A stretch of DNA of 64,000 bases from Bacillota bacterium (lineage in GTDB: Bacteria > Bacillota_I > Bacilli_A > RF39 > UBA660): the NCBI GenBank assembly GCA_015059305.1, contig SVAQ01000003.1:105925-169924 (forward strand), written 5' to 3'. Made by a program: the position numbers and the translations under genes. The notes under the pieces are model-generated. The model ran no database searches. It worked only from the letters and a program-made list of their open reading frames with translations, and was not told the origin of the DNA. The first letter of the stretch is position 1; each line of letters starts with the position of its first letter. Positions 63,319 to 64,000 of this stretch are shown one piece after another.

Positions 63319-63526
63319 ACAAATTACTATTTATCTCTATATTCAATTATATCATAAATTCATCGGAAATTAGACCGCTAGAACGACTAGCTTCTATGTT
63401 TTATATGGAATTTTTTAATATTGTGTATGTTGTGTGTATGTTGTATGTTGTATGTTATCTTTAAGTCAAAATTATCTTATTTTTCATGTTTTATTGCAGC
63501 AAAAAAGCCCGTAAATACGAGCTTTT
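63319..63526 (-). repeat. Intergenic module B (promoter, 11-bp direct repeats, hairpin)
   Basis: Related to module A (60087-60263). It has AAATTACTATTTATCTC, a minus-strand TATAAT (63346-63351), two exact copies of TGTGTATGTTG (63422-63443), then TATGTTG and TATGTTA (63444-63457), and a hairpin AAAAGC..GCTTTT (63503-63526). It lies upstream of the PaaK-like gene. The rest of the 63310-63651 gap has no gene; a further pair of 11-mers lies at 63599-63620. Confidence 0.65.
63503..63526 (-). terminator. Probable terminator of the right-edge gene
   Basis: Stem AAAAGCCCGT/ACGAGCTTTT with one C-A mismatch and T-run on the minus strand, about 125 bp after the gene ending at 63652. Confidence 0.55.
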
Positions 63527-63598
63527 GAAACATTGAAATAAGTAATTCTTAACGTTTACTAAATTAGCTTTCCTTTATTTATGCTGGTTTCCAGCGTT

Positions 63599-63620
63599 TG
63601 TGTATGCTGTGTGTATGTTA
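63599..63620. repeat. Third pair of 11-bp direct repeats
   Basis: TGTGTATGCTG followed directly by TGTGTATGTTA, nearly the 11-mer of modules A and B, again with an 11-bp period. Confidence 0.6.
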
Positions 63621-63651
63621 CGCTAAGCGTCTCTGAAGTGTCTTAAATACT

Positions 63652-63999
63652 TTATTTATTTCGATTATTATAGAAGTCTACTACAAGTTGATATAATTGT
63701 GCCAACAATATACTTATTTCTGTTAATGGAATACTTATACTAAATCTTTTTATTATTTTAGGTTTTCTTTTATAATTTTCATTTGTATCAAAAACTGTTA
63801 ACGATTTTCCTGGTTCAAATATAAAGTTTGAATGAGAAACTGCGTTGCGAATATGACCTACAAAATCCCCATCTTTGTAATCATCTGTATTTAAAACATA
63901 AATTTTACTATCTATCTTATCCTTTATAAAATCATTAATTATTTCATATTGCAATTTATCCGCATATATTTCCTTTGGAACGACGAAAAAAATATACAT
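63652..63999 (-). CDS. C-terminal part of a possible HEPN-type protein, cut by window edge
   Basis: 115 residues visible from an ATG at the very edge (63997-63999); this Met may be internal and the gene may begin beyond the window. HIRNAVSHSNF near residue 50 fits the HEPN RX4H motif (RNAVSH), followed by EPGKSLTVFDTNENYK and a hydrophobic helix. HEPN proteins are often RNases in defence or toxin systems. Function unproven. Confidence 0.55.
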   Translation of the reverse strand: MYIFFVVPKEIYADKLQYEIINDFIKDKIDSKIYVLNTDDYKDGDFVGHIRNAVSHSNFIFEPGKSLTVFDTNENYKRKPKIIKRFSISIPLTEISILLAQLYQLVVDFYNNRNK

Positions 64000-64000
64000 T

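Noticed and set aside
63422..63457. CRISPR-like repeats
   Set aside because: The 11-bp units are directly adjacent with no spacers, and no cas genes are in the window.
1..64000. UGA recoded to tryptophan
   Set aside because: All long ORFs are complete in the standard code with no in-frame TGA, and only tRNA-Trp CCA is present. The low use of TGA stops is reported as a separate finding.

Overview
The window is AT-rich, densely packed bacterial chromosome. It reads cleanly with the standard genetic code, and most genes have strong AGGAGG-type ribosome binding sites. The gene content is that of an anaerobic, low-GC Bacillota-type organism close to the wall-bearing relatives of the Mollicutes found in guts (inference): oxygen-sensitive class III ribonucleotide reductase, an [FeFe] hydrogenase, MurE-type wall enzymes, amidases with LysM repeats, XRE and GntR regulators and low-GC promoters. 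Every intact coding sequence that ends inside the window stops with TAA or TAG. TGA appears only at the end of a decayed regulator gene. The only tRNA-Trp seen reads UGG.

Layout. 1-2.6 kb: two tandem MurE-like ligases, the first cut by the window edge. 2.6-6.4 kb: a lipid-acylation operon with a CAT/E2-fold acyltransferase homologue, an acyl-CoA synthetase and two PlsC acyltransferases; a second synthetase lies at 44-46 kb. 6.4-15 kb: tRNA-Gly and accessory or housekeeping genes, including a surface protein, a possible ADP-ribosyltransferase-like protein, a tocopherol-cyclase-family protein, a patatin lipase, the [FeFe] hydrogenase, an HExxH protein, and a rhodanese with a DedA-like protein. 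15-27 kb: a compact type IV secretion system with two pilin-like proteins, VirB6-like channel, PrgI, a VirB4 ATPase split in two genes, a large M23/lysozyme wall hydrolase, a VirB8-like candidate and a separately promoted VirD4 coupling protein. No relaxase, integrase or att site is visible. 27-32.7 kb: an ABC exporter whose permease is fused to a CPBP protease, a degenerate HExxH-like protein, a 37-residue basic peptide and a membrane thioredoxin.

32.8-34.5 kb: tRNA-Trp, then a roughly 500-nt structured non-coding RNA with its own promoter and terminator, followed by a small DUF21-like membrane protein with an almost identical promoter. This matches the known OLE RNA / OapA arrangement and is the most interesting locus here. 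34.5-43 kb: phosphodiesterase, LysM amidase and a nucleotide-reduction operon (nrdD-like paralogue without a glycyl-radical domain, nrdG, nrdD with a C-terminal thioredoxin-fold domain, trxB, dut). 43-56.9 kb: coiled-coil protein, second acyl-CoA synthetase, tRNA-Cys, LysM and membrane proteins, MacB-type ABC transporter, RDD protein, HtrA protease, an Abi/HEPN protein, CwlD-type amidase and AlkD glycosylase. 56.9-64 kb: a regulator-rich segment with XRE membrane regulators, a GntR/ABC operon with a visible operator, a broken XRE gene, a DUF4097 protein, a PaaK-like ligase and the end of a possible HEPN gene. Two related intergenic modules here carry direct repeats with an exact 11-bp period.

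All calls come from reading the sequence and recalling family motifs; no database search was possible.
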